The notes beneath the pieces were generated by a model, which had not been told where the DNA came from, ran no database searches, and saw nothing but the letters and a program-made list of their open reading frames with translations. 64,000 nt of DNA from assembly GCA_034423575.1 (NCBI GenBank), contig DAOUIF010000033.1:62001-126000 (forward strand), read 5' to 3'. Below, piece after piece: positions 32,311 through 40,644 of the stretch. How positions within the stretch are numbered: position 1 is the first letter of the stretch; every line of letters begins with the position of its first letter. Source of the stretch: Bin87 sp034423575. Its GTDB lineage: Bacteria; Chloroflexota; Dehalococcoidia; Lucifugimonadales; UBA3495. The position numbers and the translations under genes were made by a program.

Positions 32311-34008
32311 TTATACTGCCGGGCGGAGGTCGTCGAGGCGAAGGTAGGGCCGACGCTCGCCGCGATATCTGTCCTCGGCCAGTTGGAAAACTATGTCAGC
32401 GGCCTCATAGCCGCCCCATTCGGCGGCATAGTTCCACGCCAGGGCATCGATTGATCGGCCGCCGCTGCTGACCCGCAGCTTCAGGTGCTGCCTGTTGGAG
32501 CCGACGTAGCCTGCGTTGGCGACCCGAACGCCACGGCTCAGGTACCGGGGCGACGGATTGTCCTTGCCGAAGGGTTCCAGGCGGGCGCACAACTCGGCCA
32601 ACTCAGGGCTGAGCAGTTCATCCAGTGTGCCCTCCGCGTGGATTTCCAGGGATGGCTCGGGTCCGAGCAAGCCAATGTGAGCGTTGGCGATGCCAGTGAG
32701 CCGGTCGGCCACATCGGCGTAGTGGTCGTTGCGTACGGTGAAGCCGGCGGCCGCCTGATGCCCGCCGTATTTCACTAGAAGGTCATCGCATTGAGAGATG
32801 GCGTCGATCAGGCTGAAATCATCGATGCTGCGGGCGCTGGCGACCAGATGGTCCCCATCGGCTCGGGCCAGCGCTACGGAGGGCCGGTTGAAAAGTTCGG
32901 CCAAACGTCCGGCGACCAGGCCATTGATGCCGGGTGTATAGGAGTCGTCGTAGGTGATGATGATTGCCGGCAGCGGCGAGGATGCCAAAACCTGTTCCAC
33001 GGCGATATCGAGGGACCGAGCGGTTAGATCCCGACGGCGGGCGTTGTACTGTTCCAACTGGGCAGTGAGGCGCTCGCCTTCGCGCTGGTCCGCGGTCAGG
33101 AGCAGGTTCAGCGAGGTCTCGGGATGGGCCATTCGGCCGGAGGAGTTGAGGCGCGGAGCGATTTGGAAAGAAACATGCTCGGCTCGGATCGGGCCGTCGG
33201 CCAGGTTTACCCGCCGGAGCAGAGCGCGCAGCCCGGGCCTTTTGGTGAAGGGCAGGAGTTCCAGTCCCCGCTGAACAATGTGGCGGTTCTCGTCGAGCAA
33301 AGGCACGAGATCCGCGACGGTGCCCAGGGCTGCGAGTTCCAGCAAAGACGGGTCGTCGGGTTTGCCCATATGCGACAACAAAGCGGCGGCGAGTTTGTAG
33401 GCGATACCGGCGCCGCACAACTCGGGGAAGGGGTACCGGTTGCCGGTCATTCGGGGGTTGACTATGGCCACAGCGTCAGGCAGTTGGGGAGGAGGAACGT
33501 GGTGGTCGGTGATGACGACGTCGGTTCCTTTTTGGTTGGCGAGCAAAACTTCCGCCGAGTTGCTTACGCCGGAATCCACGGTGACGATGAGAGTAACTCC
33601 CTGAGAGGCAAGGCGTTCCACGGCCACTGGGGTCATTCCATGTCCCTCGGCCACAGGGTCCGGCAAGTAGGGGATTACACGGGCGCCAAGTCGCTGCAGG
33701 GTTTCGCAGAGGATCGCGGTTCCGGTAATGCCGTCAACGTCGAAGTCGCCGAAGACCGCAACGGTTTCCCGGGAGCGGACGGCGGCAGCGAGCCGAGGCA
33801 AGGCAGCGTCGACGCCGGGGAGGGAATTGGCGGGATAGGGAACGCCGGGAGGGTTCAGGAACTGCTCCAACGCAGCATCGTCACCGATGCCCCGGGACAG
33901 AAGCAACTGGACGGCCGGCGGCGAAAGGTGGGCGGGGAGATGGTGGCCGTCAGGCCGGGGCGGGAGCAGCCAGCGCGCAGGCGGGGGAGTATGCCTCGAG
34001 GAGGTCAC
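32311..34008 (-). CDS. recJ: Single-stranded-DNA-specific exonuclease RecJ
   Basis: The 565-aa product starts at GTG 34008 and overlaps fabF by 4 nt (GTGA). It has the DHH-family motifs: VAVFGDFDVDGITGTAIL (motif I), LIVTVDSGVSNSAEVLL (motif II, Ser in place of the usual Cys in D-C-G), VVITDHHVPPPQLP (motif III DHH) and GGHQAAAGFTV (DHHA1). A C-terminal OB-type domain reads RYLSRGVRVANAGYVG. It digests single-stranded DNA 5' to 3' in repair and recombination. The size is at the lower end for the family. Confidence 0.94.
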   Translation of the reverse strand: MTSSRHTPPPARWLLPPRPDGHHLPAHLSPPAVQLLLSRGIGDDAALEQFLNPPGVPYPANSLPGVDAALPRLAAAVRSRETVAVFGDFDVDGITGTAILCETLQRLGARVIPYLPDPVAEGHGMTPVAVERLASQGVTLIVTVDSGVSNSAEVLLANQKGTDVVITDHHVPPPQLPDAVAIVNPRMTGNRYPFPELCGAGIAYKLAAALLSHMGKPDDPSLLELAALGTVADLVPLLDENRHIVQRGLELLPFTKRPGLRALLRRVNLADGPIRAEHVSFQIAPRLNSSGRMAHPETSLNLLLTADQREGERLTAQLEQYNARRRDLTARSLDIAVEQVLASSPLPAIIITYDDSYTPGINGLVAGRLAELFNRPSVALARADGDHLVASARSIDDFSLIDAISQCDDLLVKYGGHQAAAGFTVRNDHYADVADRLTGIANAHIGLLGPEPSLEIHAEGTLDELLSPELAELCARLEPFGKDNPSPRYLSRGVRVANAGYVGSNRQHLKLRVSSGGRSIDALAWNYAAEWGGYEAADIVFQLAEDRYRGERRPYLRLDDLRPAV

Positions 34009-35264
34009 AGACCTGGTCGGGTCAACACGATCACGGAATTGTGACCGCCGAACCCGAAGGAGTTGCTGAGCGCCACGTTGATGTCGCCGGCCCGAGCGGT
34101 GTTCGGAACGTAATCGAGGTCACACTCGTCATCCGGATCGTCCAGGTTGATGGTGGGCGGCATCAAACCTTCGGCCAGGACCCTGGTGCACAGGGCGGCT
34201 TCCAACGCGCCACCGGCTCCGAGCAGGTGTCCGGTCATGCTCTTGGTGCTGCTGACGGGGATGTGGTAGGCCGCGTCGCCCAGAGCCAGCTTCAGGGCTT
34301 TGGTCTCGTGCCAGTCGTTCAGGGGCGTGGACGTGCCGTGGGCGTTGAGATAATCGACATCGTTGGAATGCAGACCTGCGGAGGCGAGGGCTTCGGTGAC
34401 CGCGGTGGCGGCGCTCTGCCCGGTGGGATTGGGCTCAGTAAGATGATGGGAATCGCTGGTGGCGGCGTAGCCACGTAATTCGGCGATGGGTTCGGCGTTG
34501 CGGGCGGCCGCGTGTTCCGCGCTTTCGAGGACCATGATGGCCGCGCCCTCGGCCAGGACGAAGCCGTCCCGGTTACGATTGAAGGGTTGGCTGGCTCGCT
34601 GGGGATTATCGTTCTGGCGGGACAGTGCGCGCAGGGCGTTAAATCCGGCGACGGAAAGAGGAGCCACGGGAGCCTCGGCTCCGCCGGCGAGGACGACCTC
34701 GGCCTTGCCGTGGCGGATGAGGTCCCAACCTGCGCCGATGGCGTCAGCTCCGCTGCTACAGGAAGAGGTGATGCAGTAATTGGCGCCCATGGCGCCGGTC
34801 ACCATAGACACCTGGGCGGAACCCATATCCGCCAGCATCATCGGAATGAGGAAGGGCGTAACGCGGCGTGGCCCGCGGTCCAACAAAACCCGGTGCTGTT
34901 CCGTGAGCGTGGATATGCCGCCGATACCGCTGCCTACCACGACGTGGACGCTGTAGCGGTCCATTACCCGGGGGTTGAGTTCGGCCTGGGTGCAGGCTTC
35001 CTGGGCGGCCACAGCGGCGAACTGGGCAAACCGATCCATGCGCCGGGCGTCCTTGCGCTCCAGGTAATTCTCGGGGTCGAAACCCTTGACCTCGGCCGCA
35101 AAACGAGTGTCGAACGCCTCGGCGTCGAAACCTGTGATGTAATCGATGCCGGACTGCCCGGCGGCGACAGCGCACCACGTGTCGGCGACGTTTAGTCCCA
35201 GCGGGCTGACCATTCCCACGCCCGTTACCACCACCCTCCGGCCGAGGCCGTCGCTGGATGTCAT
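34005..35264 (-). CDS. fabF: Beta-ketoacyl-ACP synthase II
   Basis: The 419-aa product starts at ATG 35264, one base after the radical SAM stop. It shows RRVVVTGVGMVSPLG, the nucleophile Cys169 in TSSCSSG, the His of NAHGTSTPLND and the second His with KSMTGHLLGAGGAL, giving the Cys-His-His triad. The C-terminus reads NSFGFGGHNSVIVL. It elongates acyl-ACP in fatty-acid synthesis. No other fab genes are here; it may be a housekeeping FabF or serve a special lipid made with the radical SAM gene. It is translationally coupled to recJ. Confidence 0.94.
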   Translation of the reverse strand: MTSSDGLGRRVVVTGVGMVSPLGLNVADTWCAVAAGQSGIDYITGFDAEAFDTRFAAEVKGFDPENYLERKDARRMDRFAQFAAVAAQEACTQAELNPRVMDRYSVHVVVGSGIGGISTLTEQHRVLLDRGPRRVTPFLIPMMLADMGSAQVSMVTGAMGANYCITSSCSSGADAIGAGWDLIRHGKAEVVLAGGAEAPVAPLSVAGFNALRALSRQNDNPQRASQPFNRNRDGFVLAEGAAIMVLESAEHAAARNAEPIAELRGYAATSDSHHLTEPNPTGQSAATAVTEALASAGLHSNDVDYLNAHGTSTPLNDWHETKALKLALGDAAYHIPVSSTKSMTGHLLGAGGALEAALCTRVLAEGLMPPTINLDDPDDECDLDYVPNTARAGDINVALSNSFGFGGHNSVIVLTRPGL

Positions 35265-35265
35265 G

Positions 35266-37113
35266 CTATCTGGCCTGGTTGGGATTGCGCCGGCTGGTGG
35301 CCGAATCCAGAACCCCGTTGAGCATCTCGGTGACTTCGCTGACGCGGGTGGAGATGCCGGAGGCGACATCCTTGCTGCCGCTGTCAGCACGTTCGGCGTA
35401 GACCCGGAGGGCCTCCGATGTCTCGTTGATTCTGGTACGGAGGTTATCCATAAAGTCGGAGCCCATATTGGACAGGGGCTGGCTGACGGAACGCAGAGTG
35501 TCGGCGAGTTCGGTCACACGCTGGTTGAGGTTTTCGCCGAGTTCCTTGCCGGCCTGTTCCACCTGGTGGGACCAGTTGCGCATGGTCTCGGTGGTCTCGG
35601 ACAGGTCCTGCACGCTGCGGGCCTGGCGGAGGCGGTAGTTGCCGAGGATGCGGAATATCCGGCCGTAGAGGGCGTCGATGGAGGTGAGCTTGGAACTGTA
35701 ACGGTCGAATAGCTCCCGGCTCTCGGCCATGTTCCAGCGCTCGTCTTCATGGACGAACTGACGACCGGTATAGAGCTCGTAGGGACGCATCTCGCCTGCC
35801 TGCAGGGGCTCGCCCCGGGCGTTCAGGGGTTTCAGGTCCCAGTTGGAAGTGGCGGGCAGGGGCGTGAGGAGGTTGGCGGTCTGGTACCGGCTGTGCTGAG
35901 TAACCCAGTCGGCCAGGGTCATGATGGATTCCTCGGTGTCGTAGGGGAGACCGATTATGGTCATGGCGACGACGGAGAAGCCCATTTCGTTGAGGTGGAC
36001 CAGATCCTTCTGCATCTGGCCGGGTTCCTGACGCTTGCGGACCGCCGCGAGGCTCTCGGCGTTGTTGGACTCGACGCCGAGGTAAAGCATCTTGACGTTG
36101 GCGTCCAAAAGCGCGTCGGCTAACTCGTCGTCCTGACCGATCTCCGCGCGGGCCTGGCAGATCATGTTCATGGAGTCGGTGCGGCCGGCCCAGCCCTTCA
36201 GGCGTTCCAGGCGCTCGTTGCGGAACTTGACCGCGCGCAGCGGTGGAGTGTGGAGGTCGTCGGAGATGAAGACGTTGAACTTCCCGTTGCGGCCGGTGTG
36301 GATCAAGCCGTCGGCGGCCAGCTCTTCCAGCTGCTCGATACGGCGGAACTCGGTATCGCGATCAATGAGGCGGTAGCCGAGGAACTGCTGGATGACCTGG
36401 CAATACGAGCAATTTTCGGTGCAGCCGCGCACAGTTTCGAGGACGCCGCCGGCCATGGGGTTCATGGGGGACAGACCTCGGATGGACCGGAAATCGGGCA
36501 GGGGGACGAAGTCGGGGGCGACGAGGCCCTTGCGGCGGGTCTGGGTCACATGCCCGTCACGCATGAAGGAAATGCCGGCGACGTGCTCGAGGTACTGGTA
36601 CTTGCGGTCATCGCGAAAGGTGAGCAGGATGTCGCAGAGTTGGCCGATGATGTCCTCGCCTTCGCGGTTGACGATAGCGTCGAAGCCGCCGCGGGCGATG
36701 GCCTCTTCGGGCAACGGGCTCATCTGGGGCCCGCCGCCGAGGATCACAAGTTCGGGATGGAATTCGCGTGCCTGGCGTGCGATCTCGTAGGCTCTAGGCG
36801 TCTCGTTGATGAGAGACGTGATCATCAGGACGTCGATGTTGTCGAGGTCCTTGTTGGGGTCCATGCGGCCGAGACGGTCTTCGAACCAGATATCCCGTTC
36901 GTAAACGTAGGGTCCCTCCCACTGGGCCAAGGCTCCGGACAGAAACAACATGCCCTGCCGGGGGATAGCGATGTATTCGAAGTTGCCGCCCGCCGACGCA
37001 GGCTGGACCATCATCACCCGCCTGGTACGGTCACCGTGGAGTTGTATGGAAACCGGCGATTGGGTGGCGGGGGTCCCGTCGAACTTAGTATCGAGCAGTT
37101 CAATAACGCTCAT
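35266..37113 (-). CDS. B12-binding-type radical SAM protein with C-terminal coiled coil
   Basis: The 615-aa product has an N-terminal Rossmann part (NIDVLMITSLINETPRAYEI, VILGGGPQMSPLPEE) like cobalamin-binding domains but without the DxHxxG ligand. The radical SAM cluster is CTENCSYC (Cys231, 235, 238), followed by a TIM-barrel with YLGVESNNAESLAAVRKRQ and IIGLPYDTEESI. The last ~120 residues (from about 490) are long amphipathic helices with repeated ET/SL patterns, absent from typical members. It is in one operon with fabF and recJ. The reaction is unknown; methylation or lipid modification would fit a FabF neighbour. Confidence 0.82.
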   Translation of the reverse strand: MSVIELLDTKFDGTPATQSPVSIQLHGDRTRRVMMVQPASAGGNFEYIAIPRQGMLFLSGALAQWEGPYVYERDIWFEDRLGRMDPNKDLDNIDVLMITSLINETPRAYEIARQAREFHPELVILGGGPQMSPLPEEAIARGGFDAIVNREGEDIIGQLCDILLTFRDDRKYQYLEHVAGISFMRDGHVTQTRRKGLVAPDFVPLPDFRSIRGLSPMNPMAGGVLETVRGCTENCSYCQVIQQFLGYRLIDRDTEFRRIEQLEELAADGLIHTGRNGKFNVFISDDLHTPPLRAVKFRNERLERLKGWAGRTDSMNMICQARAEIGQDDELADALLDANVKMLYLGVESNNAESLAAVRKRQEPGQMQKDLVHLNEMGFSVVAMTIIGLPYDTEESIMTLADWVTQHSRYQTANLLTPLPATSNWDLKPLNARGEPLQAGEMRPYELYTGRQFVHEDERWNMAESRELFDRYSSKLTSIDALYGRIFRILGNYRLRQARSVQDLSETTETMRNWSHQVEQAGKELGENLNQRVTELADTLRSVSQPLSNMGSDFMDNLRTRINETSEALRVYAERADSGSKDVASGISTRVSEVTEMLNGVLDSATSRRNPNQAR

Positions 37114-37186
37114 TTTGGCTCACGTACTCCGATGCCGTGGGACAGGAGCGGTTGTTGCTGAATGTTTGGTGCAGACGTTGGCGGCC

Positions 37187-37192
37187 ATTATA
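37187..37192 (-). promoter_or_regulatory. -10 box upstream of the radical SAM-fabF-recJ operon
   Basis: A perfect TATAAT on the minus strand lies 74 nt upstream of the start at 37113. I see no good -35 at 17 nt. Confidence 0.35.
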
Positions 37193-37259
37193 CAACATTG
37201 GCATAGATGCCGACGTTGTTGGTCAGGCACTCCCGGGTACGCAGTTTGAGCCGGGGAAA

Positions 37260-37369
37260 GTCAGAATCAGGATTTTCGAGATTTCGGGATTTTCAGGATT
37301 GGAACCGTTCTGTGATGGAGATTTCGCAATCGAGTCAAATCATGAAATCCCGTGAATCCGGATTCTGAC
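37260..37369. repeat. Imperfect 110-nt inverted repeat in the 37.1-37.5 kb intergenic region
   Basis: Arms of about 33 nt (from 37260 inward and from 37369 inward) match with roughly three quarters identity; the outer 15 bases match at 14 positions. The inner part is rich in GGATTTTC/AATCC motifs. The 386-nt intergenic region (37114-37499) holds this element, the repeat copy at 37440-37469 and the -10 box, and no gene. Confidence 0.6.
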
Positions 37370-37439
37370 GGTTTGCGAAAGTGAGTACGCATGAGCGAAT
37401 GGATAGGCGGGCAATCCCCGCATAATTGCTTGTTCCGGT

Positions 37440-37469
37440 GCGAGATTCCCGCGTTGCGCTCGCAATGAC
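37440..37469. repeat. 30-nt dispersed intergenic repeat, copy 2
   Basis: This copy differs from 25301-25330 at three of 30 positions. It starts GCGAGATT and ends CGCAATGAC. It lies 30 nt before the stop of the LLM gene. Confidence 0.7.
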
Positions 37470-37499
37470 GAGGCTCAAAGCCGAACGGAATTTGAGGAA

Positions 37500-38468
37500 T
37501 CAGCGGCTGCGGAAATGGGGGATGATGTCCTTGGCGATGACTTCAAGATGGCGGCGGCGGTCCTCGCGGGGCGCGGCAATGCTGAAAATTATGTAGCGAG
37601 CGCCGGCGTCGATGTATTCTTCGAGTCTTTCTATACACATCCTGGGTGTGCCCAACAAGCAGTAACGGCGGACGATATTGATGAACTCGCCGCCGTAGAG
37701 ATATTGGTTGCCCAGGGCTTCAGCGGCGGCGCGCGCCGCCTGTTCCTCAGTGGGCGCTAGGGTGATGTATGGGAAAAAGGCCCACTGGAAGTTGGCAATG
37801 TCGCAGCGCTCTTCCTCGGCGAAGGCGGTGATTTTAGCGACGCTGTCGCGATAGCGCTCAGGGCTGTAGAAGTAGGGAAGCCAGCCGTTGCCATAACGGA
37901 CCGCGCGCCGCATTGCAGCGTCACGCCGACCGGCGACCCAGACGGGTGGGTGCGGTTGTTGCTCGGGCTTGGGATTGATGGCTGCTTCGTCCAAAGTGTA
38001 GTGGCGTCCCTGGAAAGTTACCGAGTCCTGGGTCCAGAGGCGGCGCAGGGCGTCGAGACATTCGTCGGTGCGCCGACCTCGGCGTCGTATGTCAAGGCCG
38101 GCGTTTTCGTATTCCATAGGGAACTCCCCGCCAACGCCAACGCCCAGGGTGAGGCGGCCGCCAGAGGCGATGTCCAGCGTGGCCGTCATGCGGGCCAGCA
38201 TCAGCGGGTGGTAGAAAGGAGCCAGGGTGACGGAGGTGAGGAGACGCATTTTCTGGGTCGCGCCGGCGGCGACGGCGAGCAGCGGCAACGCAGCGTGGGT
38301 TGGACCGGGAGGACGGCCGCGCATGAAGTGCTCGCCGGCGCCCATGTACTCGAAACCCAGGTCCTCCATGAGCTGCGCCTGTTCGGCGGTGCGGCTGGCG
38401 GGGAGGGCCATGCTCGCGCCGAAGTGCAGTGCATCGGCGTTGACGGGCCGATTTGCGGATGTGGTCAT
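37500..38468 (-). CDS. LLM-class flavin/F420-dependent oxidoreductase
   Basis: The 322-aa product shows the luciferase-like barrel: LHFGASMALPAS, LMEDLGFEYMGAGEHFM, MRLLTSVTLAPFYHP, SGGRLTLGVGVGGEFPMEY and HPPVWVAGRRDAAMRRAV. The C-terminal segment FINIVRRYCLLGTPRMCIERLEEYIDAGARYIIFSI is conserved in the F420-dependent subgroup. A flavin reductase-like gene lies 118 nt upstream on the same strand, which instead suggests a two-component FMN monooxygenase. The gene has no close partner besides this. Substrate unknown. Confidence 0.88.
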   Translation of the reverse strand: MTTSANRPVNADALHFGASMALPASRTAEQAQLMEDLGFEYMGAGEHFMRGRPPGPTHAALPLLAVAAGATQKMRLLTSVTLAPFYHPLMLARMTATLDIASGGRLTLGVGVGGEFPMEYENAGLDIRRRGRRTDECLDALRRLWTQDSVTFQGRHYTLDEAAINPKPEQQPHPPVWVAGRRDAAMRRAVRYGNGWLPYFYSPERYRDSVAKITAFAEEERCDIANFQWAFFPYITLAPTEEQAARAAAEALGNQYLYGGEFINIVRRYCLLGTPRMCIERLEEYIDAGARYIIFSIAAPREDRRRHLEVIAKDIIPHFRSR

Positions 38469-38523
38469 GGTCGATGTTGCCGGCAGACACGCGGCGATGG
38501 CGTCCAGGGGTGCTGTTACTTTA

Positions 38524-38548
38524 GAGGGCAGGATCAGCGCCTGCCCTC
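38524..38548 (-). other. Hairpin between the flavin reductase and LLM genes
   Basis: A 9-bp perfect stem (GAGGGCAGG, 38524-38532 with 38540-38548) encloses a 7-nt loop. There is no T-tract on either strand, so it may be a weak terminator or a processing site that separates the two genes. Confidence 0.5.
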
Positions 38549-38586
38549 ATGGTGTCGTCGTTCGGAGTGTATAGCGTCCAGTCGGG

Positions 38587-39075
38587 CTATTCGTGAGCGG
38601 GATGGTACCAATGGCTGTCGTAGAACATCAATGGGTTGGCGTCGTCCTGACCGCGCCGCATTTCACGGACCTCGCCGACGTAGATGGTGTGGTCGCCGTA
38701 GACGTGGGATCCGACGATATCGCAGTTGAAGAAGACCATTGAGCCGTTGAGCTCGGGCACGTTGTGCTCACCCATGGTGTAGGAGTAGTCGGGGTTGCCC
38801 TCCCGCTGTTCGGGCCGGCGGGCGAAGTAGCGGCCGAGTTCCTCCTGCTCTTCACGCAGGACGTTGACGCCGATGCGCTTCTGTTCCTCGACGTAGCCGT
38901 AGGTGATGGTGTTGTGGGCCACGCATACGAGAAGAGTCGGCGGGTCCAGGCAAACCGAAGTGAAAGCGTTGGCGGTCATGGCGTGGGGATTGCCCGAAGG
39001 GTCGAGCGTCGTGATAACCGTGACCCCAGTCGCAAACTTTGACATGGCCTGCCGAAACTCGTGTTGACTAACCAC
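38587..39075 (-). CDS. Flavin reductase-like (FMN-binding) protein
   Basis: The 162-aa product starts at ATG 39075 (MVSQHEFRQAMSKFATGVTVIT). It has the flavin-reductase split-barrel motifs: FRQAMSKFATGVTVITT, HAMTANAFTSVCLDPPTLLVCV with the FMN-binding Ser/Thr residues, and IGVNVLREEQEELGRYFA. Members reduce FMN with NAD(P)H and supply two-component monooxygenases. It lies just upstream of an LLM gene on the same strand and may serve it. The HxxxGDH in the VYGDHTIYVGEV strand is the expected NAD(P)H side. Confidence 0.9.
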   Translation of the reverse strand: MVSQHEFRQAMSKFATGVTVITTLDPSGNPHAMTANAFTSVCLDPPTLLVCVAHNTITYGYVEEQKRIGVNVLREEQEELGRYFARRPEQREGNPDYSYTMGEHNVPELNGSMVFFNCDIVGSHVYGDHTIYVGEVREMRRGQDDANPLMFYDSHWYHPAHE

Positions 39076-39292
39076 TGCGCGATTACCCCCCTCGGTTAGG
39101 TTGGCGATGATTATACCCGCACAATATCACTAATGCCAGACGGTAGGGCGGCTCACGGGTTCCAGCGTTCAGTGCCACGGAAAATTTGCACGGATGCGCA
39201 GGATCCACCGGATGCATCCGGATGCCGGTTGGAATCGGAATAAACAAGCAGAGGCAGGTGGACAGTGATTGCGGTCGAGTCCAGGACGGGCG

Positions 39293-40309
39293 CTATCGAT
39301 TCGCGATGGCAGCCAGTGGGTTGGGAACCGAGGAGTTAGGGGGCCAATGTTTGAAGAACTGACCGATGAGGTCCGGGTCTCTGGGAACCGCCGAAGGGTC
39401 GAGTTTGAGGACGGAATCCGGGGGGATCCGGTCCTCAAAAAGGTCCGGGTGGGTGAGTTGAGCCAGCAGCTCCAGTCCGTCGACGACCCGGGGGCCGGGG
39501 CGGCTCAGGGTGCTGTGGTCGATCAGGTAGACCTCGCCAGAGCGCACGGCGGGCAGTTCGTTCCATCCGGGCTGGGAGGCGAGCCACGGGATTTCGCGGA
39601 CGCTGCGGGCGAGATCGGAGGAGCACAGGTCGATGTAAAGCTTGTCGGGTTGGGCGGCGGCGACTTCGTCCCAGGAAATGCGCTCCGCCGGGCAGCCGGG
39701 GGCGAAGCGATCGGGCAAGCGGCCACCGGCGCGGACCAGCAGATCGGTGACCCAGTGGCCGCCGATCACCAGCGGGTTGACACCTTCGATGGAAAAGACC
39801 GCGGGCCGGTAGGAAGCGCGGTCGACTTGGCGCGCCACCGCTTCGACGCGCTGTTTCAGACCGGAAACCAGAAGGTGGGCGCGGATCGGCACGCGGCAGG
39901 AATCGCCAACTTCCAGGAAGCTATCCAGGATTTCGTCCAGAGTACGGGGGTTCAGGTTCAGGACAGTCGGCGGCGCAGGGATGGGTTCGACGGCGCGTTG
40001 GACGGTTCCGGCGTCGATTTCGCAGAAGTAGCACAGGTCCTGGGTGATCACCAGGTCCGGCGCGGCGGCTTGGAGCCACTCGACGTCGAGGTCATAAGGG
40101 CTTTCTCCGTTGGACAGGATGCGGTGCATCTCCGCCTCGACCTCTTCGCTGGACATGATCGAAGGGTCGATGCGGCTGCGGCAAATCACGCGGATGTTTG
40201 CGGCTTCCGCGGGATAATCGCACAAGTCGGTGACACCGATGATTTGATCCTGCAAACCCAGAGCGAACAGGATTTCGGTGCCGCTGGGCAGGAGTGAGCA
40301 GATGCGCAT
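39293..40309 (-). CDS. BtuF/FecB-like metal-cofactor-binding protein without signal peptide
   Basis: The 338-aa product starts at ATG 40309, behind GAGGGGG. It has the helical-backbone receptor pattern: MRICSLLPSGTEILFALGL, VIGVTDLCDYP, VITQDLCYFCEID and a long central helix followed by FSIEGVNPLVIGGHWVTDLLVRAGG. The fold resembles the vitamin B12 periplasmic binder BtuF. The start is not followed by a signal peptide or lipobox, so it may be a cytosolic cofactor-binding protein. This is also known for stand-alone cobalamin-binding proteins. No ABC transporter genes are nearby. Confidence 0.8.
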   Translation of the reverse strand: MRICSLLPSGTEILFALGLQDQIIGVTDLCDYPAEAANIRVICRSRIDPSIMSSEEVEAEMHRILSNGESPYDLDVEWLQAAAPDLVITQDLCYFCEIDAGTVQRAVEPIPAPPTVLNLNPRTLDEILDSFLEVGDSCRVPIRAHLLVSGLKQRVEAVARQVDRASYRPAVFSIEGVNPLVIGGHWVTDLLVRAGGRLPDRFAPGCPAERISWDEVAAAQPDKLYIDLCSSDLARSVREIPWLASQPGWNELPAVRSGEVYLIDHSTLSRPGPRVVDGLELLAQLTHPDLFEDRIPPDSVLKLDPSAVPRDPDLIGQFFKHWPPNSSVPNPLAAIANR

Positions 40310-40313
40310 GGAA

Positions 40314-40350
40314 CCCCCTCGCCCAGACCCTCTCCCGCCAAGGGAAAGGG
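40314..40350. repeat. CCCTCGCCC-type intergenic repeat
   Basis: The stretch CCCTCGCCC, CCCTCTCCCGCC and AAGGGAAAGGGAG belongs to a common class of intergenic repeats with a weak pyrimidine/purine hairpin (CTCCC.../...GGGAG). The 335-nt gap 40310-40644 otherwise holds a candidate promoter and no gene. Confidence 0.5.
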
Positions 40351-40402
40351 AGTTATTGGGCCGCCTCCAAGGAAAAGCCGGGTTTGATACCCCGGCAGCG
40401 GC

Positions 40403-40431
40403 ATTGTAGCATAGGGTTGCGTATCGGATAA
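40403..40431 (-). promoter_or_regulatory. Promoter of the BtuF-like gene
   Basis: Minus strand: TTATCC (40426-40431), 17-nt spacer, TACAAT (40403-40408), in an extended TGCTACAAT context, about 95 nt upstream of the start. Confidence 0.5.
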
Positions 40432-40644
40432 CGAGTATCAGAGAACGCGACCGTTCCGACCAGGGGACCAGGGGACGCACCAGCAACCCGGATCATATAC
40501 TCCGCAAGTGGACATCGGGGGAAAAGCGCCAGCAAACCCAGGATTGGGTGACGCCTGCAGAAACTGGCTCGATTCCGGCACAAAGATGTGATCGCCGCAG
40601 GAGGCCATCCAGGCTTGGCGATTGCGAGAGCTCATAAGGCCGCT

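Noticed and set aside
39208..39221. CCGGATGCATCCGG palindrome as an operator
   Set aside because: It is a 14-nt perfect palindrome in a convergent-side gap after the BtuF-like gene, with neither a nearby regulator nor a promoter to support an operator.
39293..40309. Periplasmic BtuF of an ABC transporter
   Set aside because: The protein has no signal peptide or lipobox and there are no btuC/btuD genes nearby, so periplasmic function is not claimed.
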